Shown here: positions 22,150-30,343 of the stretch, one piece after another
Position numbering within the stretch: the first letter of the stretch is position 1
Layout of the letters: each line of letters opens with the position of its first letter
Assembly: GCF_002278075.1 (NCBI RefSeq)
Contig: NZ_CP022994.1
Coordinates: 62,001 to 126,000 of the forward strand
Direction of reading: 5' to 3'
DNA from: Paraburkholderia aromaticivorans
Lineage (GTDB): Bacteria > Pseudomonadota > Gammaproteobacteria > Burkholderiales > Burkholderiaceae
Length of the DNA: 64,000 bases
The notes under the pieces: model-generated
Databases searched by the model: none
What the model was told of the DNA's origin: nothing
The model's input: only the letters and a program-made list of their open reading frames with translations
Program-made: the position numbers and the translations under genes

Positions 22150-22316
22150 GTCCCGACGATGTGAAGCCCATGGTTGCCGGGTTCGGGCTGGCGCAGGTAA
22201 GAGTAACGAGATGGTGGCGCATGAGTCTGCAAAGTTCAAGCGGCCACGAATGAAACACCTGGCAGTGCTGCCCAGCAACGAGCCCTCTGATTCGTTGATA
22301 AGGAGAACACCAACTC
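22150..22316 (+). ncRNA. Possible bridge-RNA region upstream of IS110-family transposase
   Basis: In the IS110 group, a structured non-coding RNA is transcribed from the non-coding end next to the transposase start and pairs with both target and donor DNA. The 167 bp before the ATG has no gene and lies in the right place. I cannot fold it reliably or identify the loops, and IS1111-group members carry the RNA downstream instead. Confidence 0.25.
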
Positions 22317-23678
22317 ATGGCTTCTATCAGCAACGCACCGGTGCGTCACCGAACCGTCGGCATCGATCTGGCGATCAGTGCCGTACAGGTCGCCCAGATC
22401 TTCGATGATGGACATGCGATTGGCAAACCGATTCGCTTTCGTTTGACGTCAACCGACCTCAGGCGTTTCGTGTCAACCATTAAGAACGGCGTCAGCGCGG
22501 AAACGCCGATCACTGCAGTGATGGAACCAACCGGCATGGCGTGGTTTCCGGTGGCGAACTGGCTGCAGCGTGCAGGAATCAAGGTCATTCGGGTCAAGGG
22601 TCAGCGCGTGAAGGCATTACGCAAATACCTCAGCGAGCATGCCAAGACCGATGCGGCCGACGCGCATGTATTGGGCGCAATACCTGGCTTTGGTGGTCGT
22701 GGCCTCGATCCGGTTCATGTGCCTGGGCCCGAGCAGCATTCACTGCAACGACTGACCAAACAGCGTCACCGCTATCAGGAATTGGTATGTTCTGCGCGAC
22801 GCCGTGTTCTTGATCTCATCCGCTGGGCCTGCCCGGCCCTTGAGCCTGTGTTGCCCGATACGGTTACGCAACTCACGTTGGCGATTCTGGGCGAGCTGTT
22901 CGATCCACGCAAGGTTGTCGCCATGCGGCGCGATGTACTCGCACGGTTCCTTTCGCGTCACGCCTCGGGCAATCATCCCAAGAGCGGACCGTTTATCGAT
23001 TCGCTGGTCGAGAAACTCAAGTCAGCTGCCGAGGAGACCATTGAGCTGCATGGTGACAGTGTCGATTTCGTTGCACTGCAATTCGAGGTGGCACAGGAAG
23101 TCGAACACTTGCGCCTGTGGGACTGTCACGTTCGCGCGATCGAGCGTCAGGTAGAGCAGATCTATCAGCGGGTGCATCCTTCCGATGCGCTTCGATCTAT
23201 TCCTGGCATTGGGGCGACTTTGGCTCCCCTGCTTATCGGCGTCCTCGGCTACGCGAAACGCTTCCGTAATGAGGATCACATCCGTGGTTTCTGCGGCATG
23301 TTTCCGACCAGGAATTCATCGGGTGGGATCGAGAAGCCCGGGCAGAGGCTCACAAAGAGCGGCAGCGATCGCGTCAAACGGGCGCTGTACATCGCAGCGG
23401 ACGTCGCACGCAAAATCGATCCTGACCTTGCAGCCGTGTACTGGCGCCTCATGGTGAACAAGGGGCATCACCACAAGCAGGCCATATGTGCTGTTGCCAC
23501 GCGTTTGGTCAACCGGATCTATCGTGTCCTGAAGACTGGAGAGCCGTATGTACTTCGGGACCAGGAGGGAAACGAGATCACCGTCCAGCAAGGCAAGCGC
23601 ATTGTCGCTGAGCGATTCACAGTGCCGCTCGAAGTCCGCCAGTCTCGAAGGAATCAGCTCATGCCAGAACCGGCGTAA
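22317..23678 (+). CDS. IS110-family transposase
   Basis: A 453-residue DEDD transposase that works with a bridge RNA. The RuvC-like N-terminal domain has the first aspartate in VGIDLAI and the later acidic positions in VMEPTGMAWF and KTDAADAHVL. The C-terminal Tnp_20 domain has IPGIGATLAPLLI and GFCGMFPTRNSSGG, which contains the catalytic serine region. AAGGAG precedes the ATG. Length is on the high side of the family. Exact element ends are not determinable because IS110 elements often lack inverted repeats. The element separates the two halves of an H-NS-type gene. Confidence 0.92.
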   Translation: MASISNAPVRHRTVGIDLAISAVQVAQIFDDGHAIGKPIRFRLTSTDLRRFVSTIKNGVSAETPITAVMEPTGMAWFPVANWLQRAGIKVIRVKGQRVKALRKYLSEHAKTDAADAHVLGAIPGFGGRGLDPVHVPGPEQHSLQRLTKQRHRYQELVCSARRRVLDLIRWACPALEPVLPDTVTQLTLAILGELFDPRKVVAMRRDVLARFLSRHASGNHPKSGPFIDSLVEKLKSAAEETIELHGDSVDFVALQFEVAQEVEHLRLWDCHVRAIERQVEQIYQRVHPSDALRSIPGIGATLAPLLIGVLGYAKRFRNEDHIRGFCGMFPTRNSSGGIEKPGQRLTKSGSDRVKRALYIAADVARKIDPDLAAVYWRLMVNKGHHHKQAICAVATRLVNRIYRVLKTGEPYVLRDQEGNEITVQQGKRIVAERFTVPLEVRQSRRNQLMPEPA

Positions 23679-23775
23679 AACATCATTCAAAGGCCGCGAA
23701 CAAGCGTTGACAGTCGGTACGAGATCACTGCGCGACCTTCAGCAGGCGCATGGCGGCCGTCAATCCCGCGTCATG

Positions 23776-23907
23776 ATGACGGGCACTCAGGAACCCAAGT
23801 ACAGAGACCCGTCGAGCGGGGCCACCTGGAGTGGCCGCGGACGCGCGCCCGGCTGGCTAGCTGGCAAAGACCGCACCGCATTTGAGATTGCCTCACCCGC
23901 GTCTTGA
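23776..23907 (+). pseudogene. H-NS-family C-terminal DNA-binding domain fragment
   Basis: Encodes about 43 residues containing KYRDPSSGATWSGRGRAPGW and the end LAGKDRTAFEI. This is the classic H-NS DNA-binding domain, where the GRGRAPGW loop inserts into the AT-rich minor groove. The frame upstream does not give a dimerisation domain. I read it as the 3' half of a gene whose 5' half is at 21,743-21,946, separated by the IS110-family insertion and other sequence. The frame opens upstream at 23,548, inside the IS110 gene. Confidence 0.65.
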
Positions 23908-23964
23908 CCCGCGAACCCAGCAGTGACGTTGCCCGCGAATTTCGGATCCCTTAGCTGAGTGAGA

Positions 23965-24855
23965 TTATGCCACCCGTTGGTTCTGGGCAGCGTACCAGTC
24001 CCGCTCGAACTGCATCGGACTGACGTAGCCCAACGTCGAGTGCAAGCGCGAATGATTGTAGAAGCTCAACCAGTCGATTACCTCGTCCATCGCTTCCCGA
24101 CGCGTTGCAAAGCGCTGGCCAAGGATGCGTGCTCGCTTGAGCGATCCCCACAAGCTCTCGGTCGGCGCGTTGTCCCAACAATTTCCTCGACGGCTCATCG
24201 AGCTGCGCATGCCGTAGCCCTTAAGCAGGTCCTGGAAGTCACGACTGCAATACTGGCTACCGCGGTCGCTATGGACGATCAGGCCCGCTTCCGGCCGGCG
24301 GCGAAACCACGCCATACGCAGCGCGTCAGACACCAGCTCCGTGCGCATGTGCGGCTGCATCGACCAGCCCACCACCTGACGGCTGAACAGGTCGAGGATG
24401 ACGGTCAGAAACAGCCAACCCTCGTCCGTCCAGATGTACGTGATGTCCGTAGTCCAGACCTGATCTGGACGCGCGGGAGAGAAGTCTCGTTGCAGCAGGT
24501 CCGGCGCGACCGGCAGGCTGTGGTTGCTGTCGGTCGTGACCTTGAACCGGCGTTTGGTCTTCGCCCTGATGCCGTGCAGCTTCATGAGCTGTTGGACACG
24601 ATCCTTGCTGACGCGAATGCCCTGGGCCAGCAACTTCTTCCACACGCGCGGCCAGCCGTACTCGCCTTTGGATTCAGCGTGCACGGCCTTGATGTGCACC
24701 AGCAGAGCGTCGTTGCTGATGCGTCGGCGCGCTCGGTCAGTATCGACATCCCGCGCCTTGCGCGCGTGGTAACCGCTGGGGCTGACACCCAGCACCTGGC
24801 AGCTCAGGGACACCGGCCATTGTCGGCTGTGAAGCTCGATCCAGGCGTACTTCAT
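23965..24855 (-). CDS. IS3-family transposase OrfB
   Basis: A 296-residue integrase-core protein. The DDE triad is visible as D in VWTTDITYIWT, D in IVHSDRGSQYCS and E in NAPTESLWGSLKR, and the terminal HSTLGYVSPMQFE block is typical. The N-terminal HTH_21 region includes YGWPRVWKKL. It overlaps orfA by ATGA and can also be fused to it by programmed -1 frameshifting at the GGAAAAAG run near the end of orfA. It appears functional. Confidence 0.93.
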   Translation of the reverse strand: MKYAWIELHSRQWPVSLSCQVLGVSPSGYHARKARDVDTDRARRRISNDALLVHIKAVHAESKGEYGWPRVWKKLLAQGIRVSKDRVQQLMKLHGIRAKTKRRFKVTTDSNHSLPVAPDLLQRDFSPARPDQVWTTDITYIWTDEGWLFLTVILDLFSRQVVGWSMQPHMRTELVSDALRMAWFRRRPEAGLIVHSDRGSQYCSRDFQDLLKGYGMRSSMSRRGNCWDNAPTESLWGSLKRARILGQRFATRREAMDEVIDWLSFYNHSRLHSTLGYVSPMQFERDWYAAQNQRVA

Positions 24856-25139
24856 GCCGACACCTTTGCAAAGTACGCCGTGGCTTTTTCCAATATGTCG
24901 CGCTCCATTTTCACGCGTGCCAACTCCGCGCGCAGTCGGGCAATCTCCATCTGTTCAGGAGAAACCTGTTTGCCTGCGCCGTTCAGCTTCCCAGCGGCAT
25001 CGGCCTTAACCCAGTTGTGCAGCGTCTTCGGGCTGATACCCAGTATCTTCGCCACCGCCGCCATGCTCTGGCCGCCGCGGACCATGCGCACGGCTTCCAG
25101 CATGAATTCCCGCGTATATCGGGCTCTCGGATTACCCAT
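24852..25139 (-). CDS. IS3-family OrfA
   Basis: A 95-residue DNA-binding protein with an HTH (TREFMLEAVRMVRGGQSMAA, then ILGISPKTLHNWVK) and a leucine-zipper helix (IARLRAELARVKMERDILEK) for multimerisation on the IS ends. The codons for ILEKA contain a GGAAAAAG slippery run, the usual place for -1 frameshifting into OrfB. It is preceded on the minus strand by AAGGAGGAAAG. Confidence 0.92.
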   Translation of the reverse strand: MGNPRARYTREFMLEAVRMVRGGQSMAAVAKILGISPKTLHNWVKADAAGKLNGAGKQVSPEQMEIARLRAELARVKMERDILEKATAYFAKVSA

Positions 25140-25309
25140 CTTTCCTTCCTCCTTGCGTGAGTTTTACACACTCAGCAAGGGATCCATTTTTTGCGGGCAA
25201 GCTCACAGCGCATAGCCGGTCGGCCGCCGAGGCACCCGTTTCCATGCTGCTACCATTGCGAGAAGCCCGCTGACTTGTGGCGGGCGATCTAACGGGAGCG
25301 ATGAACAGA

Positions 25310-25783
25310 ATGGCGTCAAGCCGAAAGCGCGCGGGCGACAAAAAGATGGCGCGCAGGCCACTTACCAAGACGAAGCTTTTGCCGATGAACGCCGCACTGG
25401 CACGCGACCGGTCACTCTCCTGTCACGTGGCGCTGGACGGCTGGCGTCGGGGCCACGGGAACCGCCGCATCGTCAACGAGATCATCCGTGCGACCTACAT
25501 GACGTGGTTCCTTCAGTGCGCCGGTTACGGCGACGCGCACGTCGAACTCTTCAAGGTCGCCGAGTGCGCTGGGGAAGTCGCGCTGATGAAGGCGGACGAG
25601 AGCGGTGAACAGGAAGGCTGGTCTCTGGACGACGAGTGGGTGTCCACTTTTACCGAGATTCTCGCCCTCCACGACGCCCAGCTGCGCACCGCCCCGCTGC
25701 ATCAGTACGAAAGCGCCGAGCGGCGCCTTCTCGCTTTCCTGCATGGACCCGAGCGTTCCCCTATTCCCGCGCCCAACGACTGA
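25310..25783 (+). CDS. Helical plasmid-type hypothetical protein (paralogue of 20,721-21,206)
   Basis: About 157 residues with a strongly basic N-terminus (MASSRKRAGDKKMARRPLTK) and an acidic helical body. The order of features matches the protein at 20,721: LLPMNAALARD near residue 25, a central hydrophobic helix, and LRTAPLHQYESAERRLLAFL near the end. GGGAG at 25,294 favours ATG 25310; ATG 25301 is also possible. Function unknown. The pair brackets the H-NS, IS110 and IS3 region. Confidence 0.65.
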   Translation: MASSRKRAGDKKMARRPLTKTKLLPMNAALARDRSLSCHVALDGWRRGHGNRRIVNEIIRATYMTWFLQCAGYGDAHVELFKVAECAGEVALMKADESGEQEGWSLDDEWVSTFTEILALHDAQLRTAPLHQYESAERRLLAFLHGPERSPIPAPND

Positions 25784-25874
25784 CGGAGGAAAGGCTTGGC
25801 TAGGCACGCTCAGTGATGATCTCTGTCGTTGCCCGCCCAGCGGACGTTGTTCATGTACCGTCGTGAAATTGTTG

Positions 25875-26588
25875 CTACGCGCTTTCGAGCGCGTCGGCGA
25901 ACTCGTCCCAGAAATCAATCGTCGCACGGCCGTACGCTAGGAGATCGGCCATCGTGAGATACAGGTCCTCGCCGGACATCGGCCGATAAATACTTGGCGT
26001 GTAGCGAATCGGCATCGCCGCGATCCCAGCCTTCGCATGATGCGGCTCGAAGAACTCAGGTCGCCTAGCCTTGAGCTGATCACCTGCTCCGCCATCGGCA
26101 TGCTTCACGGTATTCGCTAATATCCGCAACTCATCGATCGTCGACCACGTCGATAGCTGAGTGATGTCGAATCCTTTGTCCATTAGGCGCGTCTGTAAAA
26201 CTTCCACCCGCAAGAACTTGTTTTTGCGCTCTTCGTTCGGATGCAACACTTCCTTGCGATGGAAGGCGAGCAGCTGTTGCTCCCATGTGTGATACAGAAT
26301 CGGTGCAAACGAGTTGATGAGCGCCTGTCTGACGGATTCCATCCCGGAATAATGCTTATAGCCAGCCTCGAACGCTGCTTCTGCCAACATGGACTCGTCT
26401 ACCACGTCCGGATCGAGCGGCATGGACATCATGTCGTTGTACGTCTTCTCCTGGAGCGCTGTGGCTTCAGCTTCGATGCCGTCGAAGGTCGGCAGAAGGC
26501 GGTGCTCGAGCGCCTCCAGCGTCCGTTCAAGATGCGACTTGAACATGCGCTGAAAATAGCCGCGCCAGAACGTTGCGTTGTGCAGCAT
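25875..26588 (-). CDS. Helical hypothetical protein with NTVKHADG motif
   Basis: A 237-residue protein, mostly helical, without membrane segment or signal peptide. A conserved-looking motif ELRILANTVKHADGGAGDQL near residue 160 resembles the Asn-x-x-Lys-His-Gly helices of HEPN-like and related defence-associated proteins, but the RxxxxH ribonuclease motif is not evident. ATG 26588 is preferred over an in-frame TTG four codons upstream. It is the last gene in a minus-strand cargo island after the DUF72 gene, about 100 bp away. Function unknown. Confidence 0.6.
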   Translation of the reverse strand: MLHNATFWRGYFQRMFKSHLERTLEALEHRLLPTFDGIEAEATALQEKTYNDMMSMPLDPDVVDESMLAEAAFEAGYKHYSGMESVRQALINSFAPILYHTWEQQLLAFHRKEVLHPNEERKNKFLRVEVLQTRLMDKGFDITQLSTWSTIDELRILANTVKHADGGAGDQLKARRPEFFEPHHAKAGIAAMPIRYTPSIYRPMSGEDLYLTMADLLAYGRATIDFWDEFADALESA

Positions 26589-26690
26589 ATGGGTTCCCAA
26601 CGGCTTTAATGGTTGACGTGGGGCGGATTGTCGACGAACTAAGCGACCTCGTCGACCGTCTGTTGATGGCCGCCTGCTGCCTTCTGGCGC

Positions 26691-27599
26691 TCAAGGCCGG
26701 ATTGCGCTGCCGCCGAGGATCTGCATCAAAGTCTTAGCGTTTCGCTGTCCTTGGTCTTCCCAATTGTTGTTGAACACGACGTGCGTACGCTCGACGCGTT
26801 TCGCGATTTCACTGATCGGCCCGGCCAGCTCCCCTAGCTCATCGTCGTTATAGTCGTAGTTGAAACGAGACGACGCCGACGTAGCACCCTTGATATTCCA
26901 CGTTTCATGATTGCGCCCGTGGAGCCGAATGAGCGCGAGACTGGTGTTCGTGACTTCCCACACTGCTGGGATTGAATTTGCCGTCGTATTCGGCTCGTCC
27001 ACGACGACGTTAACGAATGCGCGTTCACGCTCCATTGCAAGCGTAGACTCACGCGCTTTCTCGGAGAACCATGATTTGTGCCGGAACTCAGCCGCGAGCG
27101 TGAAGCCTTCCATCACGTCGGCGCAGTGCTCGACGTGCGCGCGTCCGTCATCGTTGTTCACCACCCACGGCGCAAACTGGAAATGAACGGCGCCCAGCTT
27201 CCCCGCCCGCCGTAACGGCTCAATCGCCTCAATGTATCGACGCCAAAGCTCGCGCAAAAGCTCTCCCGGTGTGTCCTTGTAGTACAGGTTCTTTTTGTCG
27301 CTCACGGGTAGCGCGGCCTGTATATCTTTGGGTAGCTTCGCGCGGTCTGTTTGGTGGCCCGTGAACAGGCGGAACGCCTTGACGTTAAATGTGAAGTGGG
27401 CAGGCGTCCGCTCCACCCACAGTACGGAGTTGGAAGCGCTCGGCATCGCGTAGTAGCTTGAATCGACTTCAACCAGGGGAAACTGCGTCGCGTAGAACCG
27501 CAATCGGGCTTCGGCGCTGGTGCAGCCCGCCGGATAGAAACGCCTGCTTGCAATGAGTGTTGGGTCTGTCCAGCTTGCGGTACCTACGAAAATAGTCAT
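26691..27599 (-). CDS. DUF72 (YecE-like) TIM-barrel protein
   Basis: A 302-residue DUF72-family protein. The N-terminal FVGTASWTDP and FYPAGCTSAEARLRFYA, then VEVDSSYYAMPS, match the first two strands and helices of the TIM barrel. LGAVHFQFAPWVV and LALIRLHGRNHETW are the later conserved strands. Start ATG 27599 has AAGGAT upstream on the minus strand. The biochemical role of DUF72 is unknown. It follows the DndC-like gene but is separated from it by a strong terminator, so it has its own promoter or depends on read-through. Confidence 0.85.
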   Translation of the reverse strand: MTIFVGTASWTDPTLIASRRFYPAGCTSAEARLRFYATQFPLVEVDSSYYAMPSASNSVLWVERTPAHFTFNVKAFRLFTGHQTDRAKLPKDIQAALPVSDKKNLYYKDTPGELLRELWRRYIEAIEPLRRAGKLGAVHFQFAPWVVNNDDGRAHVEHCADVMEGFTLAAEFRHKSWFSEKARESTLAMERERAFVNVVVDEPNTTANSIPAVWEVTNTSLALIRLHGRNHETWNIKGATSASSRFNYDYNDDELGELAGPISEIAKRVERTHVVFNNNWEDQGQRNAKTLMQILGGSAIRP

Positions 27600-27648
27600 T
27601 GGACATCCTTCACGGAAGAGACTTCGCGAACTCACAATAGCAGTTTTC

Positions 27649-27680
27649 CAAAAAAAATCCCCGAGGTTTGGGCCTCGGGG
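27649..27680 (-). terminator. Rho-independent terminator of the DndC-like gene
   Basis: A perfect 8-bp stem CCCCGAGG/CCTCGGGG (27,659-27,680) with a 6-nt loop. Read on the minus strand it is followed by a run of eight or nine T (27,649-27,657). It lies 30 bp after the stop of the gene ending at 27,710. Confidence 0.88.
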
Positions 27681-27709
27681 ATGTCGAAAGGTTGCTGCCC
27701 GCACGCGTG

Positions 27710-29518
27710 TCAGGCTGCTGCGGCAAACAGGTCAAACTGCGGAGAAACCGGTTTGATCATCGCCGTGTGCGCCGCGTCACTCACACCGTTTTTGATCAGG
27801 TGCGTGTCCAGCTCGTCAGGCGTCAGGTTAAGACGTTGGGCGAGCCGGCTGAAATACTGCCCTCGCTTTGCCATCTCCTGATAACGCTGGGCCATGCCAA
27901 CGGGCAGCCTCACAAAGCCTTCGTTCAGCCAGAACCGGGCCGAATCCATTGCGTCGTGATTCTGCGTCTTCAGCATGAACGCAGTGTCGTACGTGCAAGT
28001 CACGAACTCGCAAGCGGCTTCCGCATCCACCTCAAACTGCGAGGCTTCCTGGAAGTACACCATTTGCTCGCCCGCCGACGTGCGCGCGTACCAGCCTGCA
28101 CGGTGCGGATGCCGATAGCGATTCCACTGCTCTCCTTCGAAATCGCGAAGGCCAACAGTTGGTGCCTCACGGTCATACCGATCCACTGGATACCAGCCAT
28201 GTAACTTGATTTCCACCTTCGGCTTGGGATCAACATGAGGAACCGCATATCTGCGTCCGAGCACGTTGACGTCATGCCACGCAGCGAGCGCAGGAAACGC
28301 ATGCGGGGCGTAGTGGTGCATCGACAGAAAGAAATCGATCGCTACAAGCTGCTGCGGCGTCACGAACTCGAACTGCGGATCACAAAGCGTCCGGTTGTTT
28401 TCCGTGTCGGCAATAAGGCCCCTCGCCAACTCTCCCGAATGTCGCTCTGCGCGGTCCCGCTCATCCGCGTCGATCGACAGCAACATACGCAACATCCGCA
28501 TGCGCTCGAAGAAGCCATAGGTATCCGCCTGAATCCGCGTGTACCCAGCATCGCTTAACGTCCTGCCCACCAGTTCACGGCGTGACAGATCCCACTGGAT
28601 TGCAAGCAGATAGTTGCGGAACTCATTCAACGGCATCAGGTGCGCGTGTTCCGGCTCCTGAACCATGAACTCCATCGACTTGTCGCGAGCGCCAGTCACG
28701 CCGCAGAAAGCGCATCCGAACCGCGACCCACAGGCAGCACGCGCGCCGCTCTCGCCTGCCACGACACCGCAGACGCCGCCATTGCCTGCGCGGTAGATAT
28801 CCGAGAGTCTTGCGATGGTTGCAGGCTCCAGCGGGCTGCTAAAGCCCAGCGAAGAGTCCGCCATACATCCCAGCATCGTCCAGACATCGTCAGCCGTCCA
28901 GTCTTTCAGCGGAGACAGTGACAGCGATCCAGACGCCTGCCGTGTCGCCACCTCCGCCTGTTCATTGCGCTCAGTCATAGCGACGCGCCGCACCGCAGAC
29001 TCATCGAGCCTCGTTCCCACGACGCTGATGATTTCCTTCACGCGGGCCGACGATGCCTCCTTTTCAAGACGCGCCCGAAGCCTGCCCTGTGGCTGCAATT
29101 TCCAGCTATCTGCGCAGGCTCGCATCCGCTTGCCGTCCCGCACGCCATTCTCAGGAGTTCGGACCAGCGTGCCCCGCCCGATCGTTGAGACAACGAACTG
29201 CGAGGCGAGCGAGGGCTGTGTGACGTGGATCTCGACCGGCAGTCCAGCGTCCTCCACGAACATCGCCACCTCGTCAAGCATCGCATGCAGGAAATTCGCC
29301 GTACTCGGGTTTTCGATTGTCGTATCCGACGAAGTGATGTAATGCCTGATGTCAGGCGCTACCTGCTTTGCGCGCCTCACTGCTTCCAGCATCAGCACCA
29401 TCGCACAGGTGCTGTCCTTGCCGCCGCTTACGCCCGCGGCAAGCACATGCCCCCGCTCGATATACGACTGCATCGACGCGATGGCGCTTTCCATCAGGGT
29501 ATGAATGTCACGGTCCAT
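27710..29518 (-). CDS. DndC/PAPS-reductase-like N-type ATP pyrophosphatase
   Basis: A 602-residue enzyme. The PP-loop SGGKDST (about residues 31-37) binds ATP, and SSDTTIENP follows as in DndC-like proteins. RMRACADSWKL and SLSPLKDWTADDVWTML are PAPS-reductase-family motifs. CGVVAG and CGSRFGCAFCG (about residues 247-273) offer four cysteines for an iron-sulfur cluster, as in DndC. The C-terminal 300 residues are unassigned. DndC helps insert sulfur into the DNA backbone, but no dndB, dndD or dndE is nearby, so phosphorothioation as such is unsupported. The upstream neighbour encodes a TGT-like protein. GGAG precedes the ATG. Confidence 0.82.
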   Translation of the reverse strand: MDRDIHTLMESAIASMQSYIERGHVLAAGVSGGKDSTCAMVLMLEAVRRAKQVAPDIRHYITSSDTTIENPSTANFLHAMLDEVAMFVEDAGLPVEIHVTQPSLASQFVVSTIGRGTLVRTPENGVRDGKRMRACADSWKLQPQGRLRARLEKEASSARVKEIISVVGTRLDESAVRRVAMTERNEQAEVATRQASGSLSLSPLKDWTADDVWTMLGCMADSSLGFSSPLEPATIARLSDIYRAGNGGVCGVVAGESGARAACGSRFGCAFCGVTGARDKSMEFMVQEPEHAHLMPLNEFRNYLLAIQWDLSRRELVGRTLSDAGYTRIQADTYGFFERMRMLRMLLSIDADERDRAERHSGELARGLIADTENNRTLCDPQFEFVTPQQLVAIDFFLSMHHYAPHAFPALAAWHDVNVLGRRYAVPHVDPKPKVEIKLHGWYPVDRYDREAPTVGLRDFEGEQWNRYRHPHRAGWYARTSAGEQMVYFQEASQFEVDAEAACEFVTCTYDTAFMLKTQNHDAMDSARFWLNEGFVRLPVGMAQRYQEMAKRGQYFSRLAQRLNLTPDELDTHLIKNGVSDAAHTAMIKPVSPQFDLFAAAA

Positions 29519-29533
29519 CTGTTCGCTCCGGAG

Positions 29534-29568
29534 AAAAATGGGAGCGACCCTTTCGGGATTCGGCTCCC
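29534..29568 (-). terminator. Terminator or attenuator before the DndC-like gene
   Basis: GGGAGC/GCTCCC stem (29,540-29,568) with an inner CCC/GGG pairing. Read on the minus strand it is followed by five T (29,534-29,538). It sits between the TGT-like gene and the start of the DndC-like gene, only 16 bp before that start, so it may attenuate read-through. Confidence 0.6.
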
Positions 29569-29594
29569 GAGAGGGTTAAATAGTCAGGTGTTCA

Positions 29595-30287
29595 CTACAA
29601 GGTCAGACCCAGACTTGCGACCTGCGCCTCTTTCAGCGACTGGTCGGCCGCAGCAAAAAGATCCGGCTGTCGAGTCGCCCGATCGAGGCGAGGCAAGGCG
29701 TTGGAGAAACGGCTCGGCCCGCTGCCGTCGAAACTATCAGCGCCGGCGGCCGCACAAATGTGAATGCGGCGAGCCGAGTTGACGCGACCGACATGCAGAT
29801 GGCAATTCCGTCGACGCGCAAGGAGTCCCCACGCTTCGGCAGTCGATTCCTTCCACTCCGTTGATCCGCCAATAAAAATGCCAACGACGGGAGAGAGGTA
29901 GGGCGCGACGTCTTGTAGTTGCATTCCGTTCTGCACGGCGATGAGCAGTTGCGACGGCATCCCTCGCAGACGCTCCATCCAGCGCAGTGAAAAATCGAGC
30001 GACCCGAGACCGCCCAGGACGATGTCCGGAAGGACGATCCAGTCGGCGCGCTCACCGAGCTTGTCGACCACTGCCAGAAAGGCAGACTCGTCAAACGGCT
30101 CGCCGCGCTGGTAAGCGGTCCACGCGCCGTTATCGATCGCGTAACGCATGCCTTCGGCACGGTGCTCGCCTTTCGCGGAAACAAGGAGGCGCCAGCCAGC
30201 ACGCGCGAGCGCATCAAGATTGCGTCGCGTGCCGGTCCGGCTTGCATATCCGAGGGTTGACCGGGATTCGCAAAAAATCCGCCGCAT
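29595..30287 (-). CDS. Small TGT-superfamily (DpdA-like) base-exchange protein
   Basis: A 230-residue protein whose motifs line up in order with tRNA-guanine transglycosylase: AIDNGAW (like DSGGFQ), VLPDIV (like the second active-site acidic strand), LIAVQNGM (like VQGG), GIFIGGSTEWK (like GLAVGE) and GADSFDGSGPSRF (like DxFDCVxPTR, with the nucleophilic aspartate). The zinc cysteines of tRNA enzymes are absent, as in phage and island DpdA proteins that insert 7-deazaguanines into DNA. It is shorter than TGT (about 375 aa). It precedes a DndC-like gene. Function in DNA modification is inference; the motif alignment is by eye. Confidence 0.7.
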   Translation of the reverse strand: MRRIFCESRSTLGYASRTGTRRNLDALARAGWRLLVSAKGEHRAEGMRYAIDNGAWTAYQRGEPFDESAFLAVVDKLGERADWIVLPDIVLGGLGSLDFSLRWMERLRGMPSQLLIAVQNGMQLQDVAPYLSPVVGIFIGGSTEWKESTAEAWGLLARRRNCHLHVGRVNSARRIHICAAAGADSFDGSGPSRFSNALPRLDRATRQPDLFAAADQSLKEAQVASLGLTL

Positions 30288-30343
30288 CTCGGCCTAAGAT
30301 GCTGATATAAAAGAGAAATCGAGAGTGGCTTCAGAGGAGGCGT

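Larger units (their letters stand above)
23943..25186 (-). mobile_element. Complete IS3-family element with TTT target duplication
   Basis: Ends are imperfect inverted repeats: GGATCCCTTAGCTGAGTG from 23,944 against the complement of CACTCAGCAAGGGATCC ending at 25,185. TTT flanks both sides (23,940-23,942 and 25,187-25,189), matching the 3-bp duplication of IS3 elements. The 1,244-bp length and overlapping orfA/orfB are normal, so this is probably an intact and recent insertion. Confidence 0.85.

Noticed and set aside
23959..25215. Plus-strand 418-codon frame across the IS3 element
   Set aside because: Antisense to clearly conserved OrfA/OrfB and ends outside the element; no domain or ribosome-binding site.
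27710..29518. Canonical Dnd phosphorothioation system
   Set aside because: Only a DndC-like protein is present; no DndA/IscS, DndB, DndD or DndE nearby.
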